Assembly (NCBI GenBank): GCA_963784615.1
Contig: CAWASG010000001.1
Span: forward strand, 248,001-312,000
Source: UBA11403 sp963784615
Lineage (GTDB): Bacteria; Pseudomonadota; Gammaproteobacteria; Legionellales; Legionellaceae
DNA length: 64,000 nucleotides
Direction of reading: 5' to 3'
Shown: positions 8,531 to 16,539 of the stretch, piece by piece
How positions within the stretch are numbered: the first letter of the stretch is position 1
Layout of the letters: each line of letters opens with the position of its first letter
Notes under the pieces: model-generated
Seen by the model: only the letters and a program-made list of their open reading frames with translations
Told to the model about the DNA's origin: nothing
Databases searched by the model: none
Made by a program: the position numbers and the translations under genes

Positions 8531-8808
8531 CGAGCCACGACCGTTAGGGAGTGGAACAGTTCAGCCGGCCCCCAAATGCTCCACTCCCTAACGGTCGTGG
8601 CTCGGATTCCGATTTAATGCTATCAATCTAACTAATTTTGACCGATAGCAATACTCAACTTGTTGATACTTAGCCGAAATCCGAGCCACGACCGTTAGGG
8701 AGTGGAACAGTTCAGCTGGCCCTCAAATACTCCACTCCCTAACGGTCGTGGCTCGGATTCCGATTTAATGCTATCAATCTAACCGGTCAAAATTAGATGA
8801 ACAATGTA
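8531..8808. repeat. R3 MITE, right part, tandem dimer
   Basis: Continues the MITE broken by Tn1. Two near-identical hairpins (CACGACCGTTAGGGAGTGG with its complement) lie in tandem, separated by CTAATTTTGACCGATAGC. The end is TTAGATGAACAATGTA followed by CTAG (8809-8812), matching the CTAG at 5375-5378. Both ends share the TTGTTCA-CTAATTTTGACCG terminal repeat. The element's end abuts the stop codon of the 970-aa gene. Confidence 0.85.
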
Positions 8809-8814
8809 CTAGTA

Positions 8815-11727
8815 CTACCGTGGCGCCATCTGCTGGCTCCTCTCTTGCAAAAATGCATTAAAGGTCGGTTCTAACTCAGCCAATGCATTGAATGTACCGG
8901 TTCCGTGTACAAATTCAGCATAAATTTCTTTATCATTGAGCGTCTCAACAATCTTATTAAATGTATAAACATCACCTAATCGATTCATAGTAACATCGTG
9001 GGCTCGGACGCGTTGAATGGCCGCTAGTACGAGTTCTAGTGGGGTATTAATTTGCCCTTGTACTTCGGACTTCTGAAAAATAATCTTATATAACTCAGAC
9101 CAGATAGCATATTTGATTACTTTTCGTGGTCTGTGGTTTACAAATCGCTCTTCCTGAATATCATGACGATAATTTTCCAGGGCCTTACTTATTTTTTCCA
9201 TATGGGAAGAAGGATTGCATGCGCCATCGCCCGAGAAAAATCCAAATGACGATCGTTTAAAATAACGACTGGATAGATCTCTCTCATCAAAACATAAACT
9301 ATTGTTCTGTGATGAAGGCGTGGTAGGAGGGGCGGTAACGTTGGTTCCGTTTACTTTCAACGCAGACAATTGTGCCTCAAGCTCCTCGAGCCTAACTTTT
9401 TGTTCTGCAAGTTGCTTGTCTTTTTTCTCCAAGGTGCCCCTAAGGCTGGAAATAATGTCAGTTAGCGCGCTAATTTTTGCCATTAATTGTATGACAGTTC
9501 GTTCAATGTCTTTGGTTGCTTCTTGAATATTAGTTAATACCAAGGTCATTTGGCCTCTTTTAGCGATATATTCTTTTTGAAATTTACTGACGGATTCAAT
9601 TATTTTTTTATAACTGCGTTGTCTTTCTTCAAGCTTGCTTTTGATCCCAGACAAAAAGGTCATTTGTTCACTTAGGGACGCAGAGCTTGATGCTGCCAGA
9701 GTGATCGCTGATGAGGCAATTAATCGATTTGCTTCTTCAACATCGCTTTGAGTTTCAGTATCGAGATCTCTGAGTTGTGCGATTATATTTTGGACAAAGG
9801 ATTCAACGACTTGGTCTATTTCTCCGAGCACGATGCCTGCACGCTTTGTACTGTCCTCAACTTGTTCTTTGCTTTGAAGTAACGAGTCTCTTCCTTGACG
9901 TAAACTCTCTTCATGCTCGCACATCAAAGCGTGGACTCGAGAAAGTTCTTGACCGGTTGTCTCGCATTGCACTTTTAGCTGAGTCATTTCTGCTTTGGCT
10001 TCTTCGAGTTGCTTGCCCATGTCACTCGTTAGATTTAATATTTCTTGCATTCTTTCATTAATATTCACGCCATCAGTGGGAGCTCTCGAAAAATCGATAA
10101 ATTGAATATCACCAATGTTGTTTCGTATTGCCTCCATCTGACTGGCAGATATTTGTGATGCATAACCTAAGCCTAATGCTGCTTGTAAAAGCTCTTGTTT
10201 GCTTTTGTGAAACTCCATTTGCATTGCAGATGGATCAATAATCTTTGCAAAATGTGTTTGGAAGCTTCTCATTTCACTGATAATTTGCCCCCCTTCGTTT
10301 TTAATGATTTGGAATAGCTCATCAATGGGGCCTAGCCAACCACCAACACGAGCTTCTGCACCTTCTCTTATATGAGTTTTAAGGTGATGCAATCCTCTCT
10401 CCAGTGAAGTTAAGCTGGATTGAATCAGATGAGTCAGTTGAGCATGAAGATTTGGATTGTTGTAAAGCCCGAGTTTGCCTACAAGCTGCATGAATCGCTG
10501 TAATGCTGCCATAAACCGAGCCAGTTCATAGGTTTGTCTGTAAAGCAATACGCTGTTGTATATAAAATCATGTTCACTGATTCCTGAACGAAGAATATCG
10601 TTCAAAACAAAAGTCTGGCTTAATGGAAGGTTATTCAATTTCTGACTAAAGCTTTCAGCGATGCGATTAAATTCCACTTCACCATCAAGTGGTTTTGCGC
10701 CCAACTCCAAAATCTCCAAGATAAAGTTAAAATATAGTTGATCCCTTGTTTGCAATGGGGCCTGTACCAACTCAGTTACACGTGCTGCAAGTGGGTTTGC
10801 GTATAGTAGCCCTAATTTACCTTGAAAGCCGATACTGGTGACTTCAGCAGTTTGCAAACAAGAGAGCATGACATGTTGTTCAACTTCAACGGCTTTACTC
10901 AATATCATTTTTCTTTGCAATACCCAGGTTACATCTTGTTGTTTTTCGGCATCTTTTCGTGGCACTAAAACAATGGCAAGCAGCATTTGTTTCAAAGCAA
11001 TATTAAAACTTTGTGCCTTATGCTGGAGAGCATTGATTGATGTACGCAAAGGTTTTTCAGTTATAAATCTATCTAAAGAGTTACATACTTTCTCTATTGA
11101 TTCTCTAACTTGATGGGCAATAGCGGTTCTTCTGGCGCCCGTACTTTGTATCGGCTGAGTGTTTTGAATATAATTGTAAAAAGGCTTAACAATCCCTTCC
11201 TGGACGTCTACTTTTAACTTACGCACGTCTTCATCGGTTAAATCGTGTTTATTGATTATTTGGTCAAAAGCAGCTGCAATGCTCTCCTGAAGATACATAA
11301 GAACATAACTATGATCAGCATCGCTCCTTTCAAACGTTGCATCTCGGCGATGAATCATGTGCATTGCAATTTCGCAATGAAGATCCCAAAGTTGGGTTGC
11401 TGCCTCTTTTAGATTTGTGTTCGTCAGTACAGACAATCGACGATGATTGATTGCTATTTTATTACCTAAATAGCTAATTGTTTCAGTTTTTTTAAACGGT
11501 TCTTTACCTAAATAAAAACCTGTTCGCCTTAAAGGTGTGATGAAGTCACTTGGTTCGTGTTCAGCAAAAAAGTGTCTTTGCATGATCATAATGGCAATTT
11601 GCGCCGGTTGACTTAGGATTGTTCCACCTAAAAGACTTTCAAGAGCCTTGGTCGTTAAAACATTCGCTACCGCACTTCCAGCGCCATTGGCTGCGTTCCC
11701 ACCTACAACCTCTGCTTTTGTTAACAT
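8815..11727 (-). CDS. large coiled-coil protein of unknown function (970 aa)
   Basis: Not recognised. A 970-residue protein, almost wholly helical by composition. The N-terminus is mildly hydrophobic and Gly/Ala-rich (EVVGGNAANGAGSAVANVL). A strong heptad-type coiled coil runs over roughly residues 560-790 (e.g. MGKQLEEAKAEMTQLK; EKKDKQLAEQKVRLEELEAQ). A Thr/Pro/Asn-rich break follows near 800, then a final ~150-residue helical domain beginning with a GFFSGDG segment. No signal peptide or clear membrane segment. Monocistronic, with an AT-rich 289-bp gap upstream and no obvious ribosome site. Such proteins in Legionellales are often secreted effectors or structural cytoskeleton-like proteins; neither is shown here. 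Together with the 1064-aa and 906-aa proteins nearby it forms a set of orphan giants. Confidence 0.8.
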   Translation of the reverse strand: MLTKAEVVGGNAANGAGSAVANVLTTKALESLLGGTILSQPAQIAIMIMQRHFFAEHEPSDFITPLRRTGFYLGKEPFKKTETISYLGNKIAINHRRLSVLTNTNLKEAATQLWDLHCEIAMHMIHRRDATFERSDADHSYVLMYLQESIAAAFDQIINKHDLTDEDVRKLKVDVQEGIVKPFYNYIQNTQPIQSTGARRTAIAHQVRESIEKVCNSLDRFITEKPLRTSINALQHKAQSFNIALKQMLLAIVLVPRKDAEKQQDVTWVLQRKMILSKAVEVEQHVMLSCLQTAEVTSIGFQGKLGLLYANPLAARVTELVQAPLQTRDQLYFNFILEILELGAKPLDGEVEFNRIAESFSQKLNNLPLSQTFVLNDILRSGISEHDFIYNSVLLYRQTYELARFMAALQRFMQLVGKLGLYNNPNLHAQLTHLIQSSLTSLERGLHHLKTHIREGAEARVGGWLGPIDELFQIIKNEGGQIISEMRSFQTHFAKIIDPSAMQMEFHKSKQELLQAALGLGYASQISASQMEAIRNNIGDIQFIDFSRAPTDGVNINERMQEILNLTSDMGKQLEEAKAEMTQLKVQCETTGQELSRVHALMCEHEESLRQGRDSLLQSKEQVEDSTKRAGIVLGEIDQVVESFVQNIIAQLRDLDTETQSDVEEANRLIASSAITLAASSSASLSEQMTFLSGIKSKLEERQRSYKKIIESVSKFQKEYIAKRGQMTLVLTNIQEATKDIERTVIQLMAKISALTDIISSLRGTLEKKDKQLAEQKVRLEELEAQLSALKVNGTNVTAPPTTPSSQNNSLCFDERDLSSRYFKRSSFGFFSGDGACNPSSHMEKISKALENYRHDIQEERFVNHRPRKVIKYAIWSELYKIIFQKSEVQGQINTPLELVLAAIQRVRAHDVTMNRLGDVYTFNKIVETLNDKEIYAEFVHGTGTFNALAELEPTFNAFLQERSQQMAPR

Positions 11728-12016
11728 AGGCTACTCACTTTTTGGTTGTTATAGAAGTCTTTTATCAAGTCGTATTGATTAATAAATAGTAAAACTATTG
11801 ACTACCTACATTTAATCGAGCGTCATTTGTTATATCAAGCAAACAAAAGCGGTTAAACTTGGTGTTGTTTAAATATTATCATTAATGATTTTCTAATGAA
11901 TTGTCAACTATAACCTGGGGAGTTACGAAAAAAATTGTAGACTTTCAAAAAATGTTTGCGACAGAACCAAATACAATGTGTACCATATAAAATTCAGCCA
12001 TTTTAGGAGCAAAGCG

Positions 12017-12484
12017 ATGGAGATAGGGAGCCAGGTGCCCTCAGTTCAATTTAAGGCGACCAATGGAGTAAGTACTACGTTTGATAGTTACCGTGGACAA
12101 TGGCTAGTGATTTATTTTTATCCGAAAGACGCGACCCCTGGTTGTACCATTGAGGGCTGCGATTTTCGCGATCATGAAAAAGACTTTTCGTTGTTTAATG
12201 CAAATATTGTGGGTGTTTCACGCGATAGCATATCGTCTCATGAAAAATTTAAAGCCAAACAAAATCTCCCTTTTGAGTTAATTAGTGACCCTGAAGAAAC
12301 GCTGTGTTTGCTATTTGATGTCATCAAAATGAAATCCATGTATGGGAAACAGGTCAGAGGAATTGAACGTAGCACGTTTATCATTGATCCTAATGGTGTA
12401 TTACGCCACATTTGGCGTAAGGTTAATGTGAAAGGTCATGCGGAAGAAGTTTTGAGCGAGTTAAGGTCGCTGCAGAAAGTCTAA
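12017..12484 (+). CDS. bcp: thioredoxin-dependent peroxiredoxin Bcp/PrxQ
   Basis: Reduces hydrogen peroxide and organic hydroperoxides using thioredoxin; cytosolic. The 155 residues carry the PrxQ signature YPKDATPGCTIEGCDFRD with peroxidatic Cys43 and resolving Cys48 (E. coli Bcp uses Cys45/Cys50, the same spacing). GVSRDSISSHEKFKAKQNLP and the ending match the family. The frame opens at 11978, but AGGAG at 12005-12009 is placed 7 bp before the ATG at 12017, and that start gives the usual N-terminus (MEIGSQVPSVQF). Divergent from the 970-aa gene; no OxyR-like operator identified by eye. A cold-shock gene follows 88 bp later with its own ribosome site. Confidence 0.93.
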   Translation: MEIGSQVPSVQFKATNGVSTTFDSYRGQWLVIYFYPKDATPGCTIEGCDFRDHEKDFSLFNANIVGVSRDSISSHEKFKAKQNLPFELISDPEETLCLLFDVIKMKSMYGKQVRGIERSTFIIDPNGVLRHIWRKVNVKGHAEEVLSELRSLQKV

Positions 12485-12572
12485 GGTATTTTCCCTGCCT
12501 ATGCACATGAAATCGGTTAACTTGACCGGCATTATGTTACACTTTCATCGACTTTAAATTAAGGATGTTGTT

Positions 12573-12776
12573 ATGCAGACTGGTACAGTGAAACGATTTA
12601 ACAAAATTAAGGGCTACGGATTTATCGCGCCGGATGATGGTGGTGCTGAGGTCTTTGTGCATTTTTCAGAGGTTGAAATAGCGGGATATAAAGAATTAAA
12701 AGAAAATCAACGTATAAGTTACTTACTTATGAGTGGTGAAAAAGGCGAATTTGCGACAAAAGTAAACATTCTTTAG
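12573..12776 (+). CDS. cold-shock domain protein (CspA family)
   Basis: A 67-residue single cold-shock domain that binds single-stranded RNA/DNA and acts as an RNA chaperone. The RNP1-like motif GYGFIAP (residues 14-20) and RNP2-like VFVHFS (27-32) are clear; RNP1 normally reads KGFGFI, so Tyr replaces a Phe. Loop residues are more charged than in CspA (GYKELKENQRISYLL). AAGGA lies about 10 bp before the ATG. The long A/T-rich cold-shock 5' leader typical of cspA is absent. The remnant of an R1 repeat starts 44 bp downstream. Confidence 0.9.
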   Translation: MQTGTVKRFNKIKGYGFIAPDDGGAEVFVHFSEVEIAGYKELKENQRISYLLMSGEKGEFATKVNIL

Positions 12777-12820
12777 GTCTTTTATATTGGTCGTTTAGTT
12801 ATGATTAACCAAAAGCAAAC

Positions 12821-12894
12821 GGGAAGGGATCGGGCAGGGGCACGCTCACGGGCACGTTAATGTGCGCTACGCGGGTTTTGATATTTTATAGATT
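12821..12894. repeat. R1 element copy c, detached left arm
   Basis: Contains the G-rich left arm (AAGGGATCGGGCAGGGGCAC) and TTAATGTGCGCTACGCGGG plus the AT loop, but the right arm is missing. The terminal 38 bp (12857-12894) recur at 14651-14688 with one mismatch, where the missing right arm follows. The two pieces bracket 1.76 kb. Confidence 0.8.
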
Positions 12895-12937
12895 CTTTGA
12901 CCGAGCCCATCGCTAAAGCGGATGTTTGAACGCGGAT

Positions 12938-13042
12938 GTAGGGTGGACAAAGGAGCCAACGGCGACGTGTCCACCGGTTAATACACAGGCGGCTGATGCG
13001 CGCGGTGGACACGTTGCCTCTCGGCTTCTTTGTCCACTCTAC
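12938..13042. repeat. R6 palindromic element
   Basis: A 105-bp inverted repeat with arms GTAGGGTGGACAAAGGAGCC and GGCTTCTTTGTCCACTCTAC, inner arms around CGTGTCCACCG/CGGTGGACACG, and a short loop. One copy in the window. With the R1 half this fills the 336-bp gap between the cold-shock gene and the next gene; no coding sequence is seen there. Confidence 0.75.
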
Positions 13043-13112
13043 GTCACGTTTGATTGCTTCACGGCTTCCAATGAGCCTCACTATTTGTGTAAAATTTACG
13101 CGGATCCGTGGT

Positions 13113-13931
13113 TCATTTTTGATGTCCTTGGTTATGGATTCCCTTTTGAATTGAGTAATCAGTATCTTTCTGTGAGCTTGTTGCAGGATGAAAAGCATGT
13201 GGATGAGTAGCTACTGATGTAGCTGGGGTATACTTCTCATTTAACGCTTTTAACTCCTGGCTTAATTTTTTTAATTCAGGGGGCTCTACTTTACCTGTCA
13301 TTGCTTCTTTATAGCTTTCAAAAGCATTCATAAATTGATTACCTACATATCCCCACATACTCTTTAATTCTTGTTGATTTTCCTTTCTACCAGGAGAGTT
13401 GAGCAGTATAATCTTAATAGTGCCGAGTAGTGCAAAAGCGCCAAGAACAATACCTACAATTTCGTATCCAACCATTTGTAGAACTGATACTGCTCGCCCG
13501 CCTGGCCCCTTATCCGCACTACAAGATTTTATGTCTTCTACTAATAGATTCAGTGCTTCTGAAGATTGATTAACTAATTCATCAATCCCCTTTGGTTCTT
13601 TTAAATACACACTATATTTTTCAACAACCGCAATTGCTTTCATTAAGCCAGGAGTCCATGCGTCTACCTCCTCATGTGCAATGGAAATGGCGCGGGTTAA
13701 TTGACCCAGAGCCATTTTATTTCTTGATAAGCTCTCGAGTCCTTGTTGAAGATTTGCAATTTCTTGGTTATATTTAGATTGTTCTTGGATAGTAATACCT
13801 GATACATGCTGCTTGTCGTGCAATTCTTTCTGTTTAGTTTCGATCTCAGATTTTTTTCTTTCAATTTCTTCTTGACACATTTTGTCAATTGTCTCTAACC
13901 TTGTCTTTGTAGTATCTTCGTGCTCACTCAT
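13113..13931 (-). CDS. coiled-coil membrane protein of unknown function
   Basis: Not recognised. 272 residues. The N-terminal ~80 residues are charged and coiled-coil-like (EEIERKKSEIETKQKELHDK). A helical region follows. One strong hydrophobic segment at about 155-178 (MVGYEIVGIVLGAFALLGTI) is likely a single transmembrane helix. The C-terminal tail is polar, His/Pro/Ser-rich (THPHAFHPATSSQ). An AAGGGG ribosome site precedes the ATG. With the toxin-antitoxin pair to its right it occupies the 1.76-kb segment bracketed by direct repeats of an R1 element, so it may have arrived or been rearranged with that segment. Function unknown; coding status likely because of length and ribosome site. Confidence 0.65.
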   Translation of the reverse strand: MSEHEDTTKTRLETIDKMCQEEIERKKSEIETKQKELHDKQHVSGITIQEQSKYNQEIANLQQGLESLSRNKMALGQLTRAISIAHEEVDAWTPGLMKAIAVVEKYSVYLKEPKGIDELVNQSSEALNLLVEDIKSCSADKGPGGRAVSVLQMVGYEIVGIVLGAFALLGTIKIILLNSPGRKENQQELKSMWGYVGNQFMNAFESYKEAMTGKVEPPELKKLSQELKALNEKYTPATSVATHPHAFHPATSSQKDTDYSIQKGIHNQGHQK

Positions 13932-14045
13932 GACATTTCCCCTTCTGAATTGTTTATTCTTTTTGATTATAGGCTATTTTTTAAACTCTGTTTTTTATAA
14001 CACCATATATTTGCTGAAATGTGATTTTTAAACTACAATAAAGCT

Positions 14046-14342
14046 ATGATTGAGATAAAACAAACTGAAACTTTTTTAAAGTGGGAGCGTAAGCTGAGGG
14101 ATCGGCGGGCGAAGGCGCTTATTGCAGCGAGAATATTTCGTCTTTCTAATGGCCTGCTTGGTGATGTTGAAGCGGTAGGGCAGGGAGTTAGTGAGTTGAA
14201 AATCCACTATGGACCCGGCTATCGAGTTTACTTTCAGCAGCAGGGGAGTGAAATCATTATATTGTTGTGTGGAGGAGATAAAAGTACTCAACAACAGGAT
14301 ATTGATTTGGCTAAAAAACTTTCAAAAGAGTTGAGGAGGTAA
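14046..14342 (+). CDS. HigB/RelE-type toxin (addiction module killer protein)
   Basis: Predicted mRNA-interferase toxin of the RelE/HigB (phage Gp49-like) family, 98 residues. Motifs typical of this subfamily are FLKWERKLRDRRAKALIAAR at residues 10-29, GDVEAVGQGVSELKIHYGPG near 39-58 and YRVYFQQQGSEIIILLCGGD near 59-78, then KSTQQQDIDLAKKL. The toxin gene precedes the antitoxin, the order usual for HigBA-type modules, and the two are 1 bp apart. Members of this family typically cleave ribosome-associated mRNA; that activity is assumed from the family. Confidence 0.92.
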   Translation: MIEIKQTETFLKWERKLRDRRAKALIAARIFRLSNGLLGDVEAVGQGVSELKIHYGPGYRVYFQQQGSEIIILLCGGDKSTQQQDIDLAKKLSKELRR

Positions 14343-14343
14343 G

Positions 14344-14637
14344 ATGAAAGAACAACTTTATGATTATGATCCAGCATCAGCACTAGATAGTCATGAAGCT
14401 ATAGCAGTTTTCATGACGGATGCCTTTGAGACCGGTGATATTTCTTATATTGCTAGAGCCTTGGGTGTTGTTGCTCGTGCGAAGGGTATGACAGAAATAG
14501 CACGGGAAACAGGGTTGTCTCGGGAGCAGCTCTACCGTTCATTTAGTGAGAAGGGTAATCCGACCTTAAAAGCAACCCTCGCAGTTATGCACGCAGTTGG
14601 TGTTGATATCACTGCCAAAGCGCACGTTACACATTGA
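14344..14637 (+). CDS. HigA-type antitoxin, HTH (addiction module antidote)
   Basis: Antitoxin partner of the preceding toxin, 97 residues. The N-terminus (YDYDPASALDSHEAIAVFM) is the toxin-binding type of putative addiction module antidotes. Residues ~50-75 form an Xre-like helix-turn-helix (MTEIARETGLSREQLYRSFS), followed by GNPTLKATLAVMHAVGV, the conserved C-terminal of this family. AGGAGGT at 14334-14340 is the strongest ribosome site in the neighbourhood and overlaps the toxin's end, which would give more antitoxin than toxin. Presumed to bind its own promoter; no clear operator palindrome was seen upstream of 14046. Confidence 0.93.
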   Translation: MKEQLYDYDPASALDSHEAIAVFMTDAFETGDISYIARALGVVARAKGMTEIARETGLSREQLYRSFSEKGNPTLKATLAVMHAVGVDITAKAHVTH

Positions 14638-14650
14638 GGACTGTTTCTAT

Positions 14651-14723
14651 TTAATGTGCGCTACGCGGGTTTTGATATTATATAGATTTGCGTAGCGCTT
14701 ATTAACGTGCCCTTGCCCGATCA
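14651..14723. repeat. R1 element copy c, detached right arm
   Basis: Begins with 38 bp nearly identical to 12857-12894 and then supplies the right arm (GCGTAGCGCTTATTAACGTG, CCCTTGCCCGATCA). Joined to 12821-12894 it would rebuild one complete R1 element. Confidence 0.8.
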
Positions 14724-14741
14724 CTTATTGGTAGATAAACC

Positions 14742-16118
14742 TTAACACTCCGGATGATTCACCGCCAAGCCGCCTAGCGATGTCTCTTTATAAATACTTT
14801 GCATATCAATCCCGGTTTGCTTCATGGTTTTAATCACTTTGTCGAGAGAAACATGATGTTGTCCATCACCGATGAGTGCCATACGTGATGCATTCACGGC
14901 TTTGACCGAGCCCATCGCGTTGCGTTCTATACATGGAATTTGTACAAGGCCTGCAATAGGGTCGCAGGTTAATCCCAAATGGTGTTCCATGGCGATTTCG
15001 GCCGCATTTTCAATCTGTTCAACGGTTCCGCCAAGAACAGCGGTTATCGCCGCCGCCGCCATGCTGGAGGCGACACCGACTTCGCCTTGGCAGCCGACTT
15101 CCGCACCAGAAATAGACGCGCCTTTCTTATAGAGAATACCTATGGCAGTAGCCGTGAGGAAATAGGTGAACACATCTTCATTCGACCACTTCTCATGTGC
15201 TAGCTGGCAATATTTCAGAACCGCTGGAATAATCCCCGCTGCGCCATTGGTGGGTGCCGTAACGATTCGGCCACCGGCTGCATTTTCTTCATTCACAGCC
15301 ATGGCATAAAGGTTTAAGTGATTCATGATATCTGAGTTTTCGTAAATACTTGGAATACCCTTTTTTTCAATGAGCTTTTGAAATAGTTCAGGCGCACGTC
15401 GCTTGACGTTTAACCCACCCGGTAAAATCCCGGGGTGATGACAGCCATTCTCAATGCAATCATTCATGACCTTGGCAAGCGCCAGTATTCCTTCATGAAT
15501 GGCGTCTTTATCGCGCCAAGTTAGCTCGTTAGCCATAACTAACTCGGCAATGGTTAGTTGATTGGCTTTACAATGTTGTAATAGCTGTTTACCGGTTTCA
15601 AAGGGGTATGGCGGCTGATTGATGTCGGATGTTGCTTGACCAAACATTTCTTCGGTGGTGATAAACCCGCCACCAATTGAATAATATACCTGGCTTAGTA
15701 TGGGCTTACCCTCGCTATCGAAAGCTGTAAATCGCATGCCATTGGTATGTTTGGGTAACTCTTCCTTTTGATAAAGAACGAGATCACGGTCTTCAATAAA
15801 TTCAATGGGATATTGTCCAGCAAGATTGAGCTGTTTGGATTGGATGATTTCATGCATACGTGGGACCATGCTTTGTGGATCAACCGTTTCAGGTGTTTTG
15901 CCTTCCAGACCATTCAAAATAGCCTTATCCGTTCCATGTCCTTTTCCCGTTAAAGCCAAAGATCCATAAAGCTCTGTCTTGACGCGGTGTGTTTTATTTA
16001 ACAATGCCTGGTCTTGTAACAAGATAATAAATTCATCGGCAGCTGACATAGGGCCGCAAGTATGCGAACTTGATGGGCCAATACCGATAGAAAACAGGTC
16101 AAACAAACTGATACTCAT
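14742..16118 (-). CDS. sdaA: L-serine dehydratase (iron-sulfur)
   Basis: Deaminates L-serine to pyruvate and ammonia with a 4Fe-4S cluster; cytosolic amino-acid catabolism. The 458 residues start MSISLFDLFSIGIGPSSSHT (substrate-binding SSSHT loop). Cluster ligands are visible at Cys343 (GCQGEVG), Cys385 (GLTCDPIAG) and Cys396 (IPCIERN). The final residue is Cys458. The structurally known Legionella pneumophila enzyme has the same length, the same three ligands and a C-terminal cysteine that folds into the active site, so this is the tail-in-mouth type. No ribosome site stands out. A 19-bp piece of this gene (14900-14918) recurs at 12895-12913 next to the R1 half. Confidence 0.96.
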   Translation of the reverse strand: MSISLFDLFSIGIGPSSSHTCGPMSAADEFIILLQDQALLNKTHRVKTELYGSLALTGKGHGTDKAILNGLEGKTPETVDPQSMVPRMHEIIQSKQLNLAGQYPIEFIEDRDLVLYQKEELPKHTNGMRFTAFDSEGKPILSQVYYSIGGGFITTEEMFGQATSDINQPPYPFETGKQLLQHCKANQLTIAELVMANELTWRDKDAIHEGILALAKVMNDCIENGCHHPGILPGGLNVKRRAPELFQKLIEKKGIPSIYENSDIMNHLNLYAMAVNEENAAGGRIVTAPTNGAAGIIPAVLKYCQLAHEKWSNEDVFTYFLTATAIGILYKKGASISGAEVGCQGEVGVASSMAAAAITAVLGGTVEQIENAAEIAMEHHLGLTCDPIAGLVQIPCIERNAMGSVKAVNASRMALIGDGQHHVSLDKVIKTMKQTGIDMQSIYKETSLGGLAVNHPEC

Positions 16119-16226
16119 GGTTGTGCATCCGGTGGAAGAAGATTCAGTTGATTTTACTCTGTGAGAGTCTGGAGAACAAGCTAGAACATTGGCTGTTTTA
16201 TCTTGACTTGAAAAAAAAAGATTGTT

Positions 16227-16278
16227 AACTGATCGGGCACGGGTGCGCTCACGTGCCCATGTCTCTGCGCGATCAGTT
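16227..16278. repeat. R1-like mini palindrome
   Basis: AACTGATCGGGCACGGG pairs with a decayed complement ending GCGCGATCAGTT. It uses the R1 end sequence but lacks the long arms. Lies upstream of sdaA. Confidence 0.55.
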
Positions 16279-16289
16279 CATGATCTTTT

Positions 16290-16523
16290 GTCCTCCGTCA
16301 TCCGTCGTTGCTGTAAAGGCCAGTACCTTCGGTACAAACAGCCGAAATGAACTTGCAGGTCGCGTCGTTGCGAGGCACGAAGCAATCCAGGGTTCGAAGC
16401 TTTGTTTTCTGGATTGCTTCGTACCTCGCAACGACGCCTGATACAACATTGCACACATTGTGAAGTTCATTAGGAACGAAGCGCGACGCCATAAGCGTTT
16501 CTGGGGAAACGATGACTGATGCC
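16290..16523. repeat. R2 MITE, copy a, with 8-bp target duplication
   Basis: Flanked on both sides by GATCTTTT (16282-16289 and 16524-16531). The right end reads inward GGCATCAGTCATCG; the left end, GTCCTCCGTCATCC, is mutated. The inside holds the palindrome with CGTCGTTGCGAGGCACGAAG and its complement, plus CAGTACCTTCGGTAC. Together with the mini R1 this accounts for the 421-bp gap between sdaA and the 1064-aa gene. Short open frames over it are by-products of the repeat. Confidence 0.88.
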
Positions 16524-16539
16524 GATCTTTTTTATTAAA

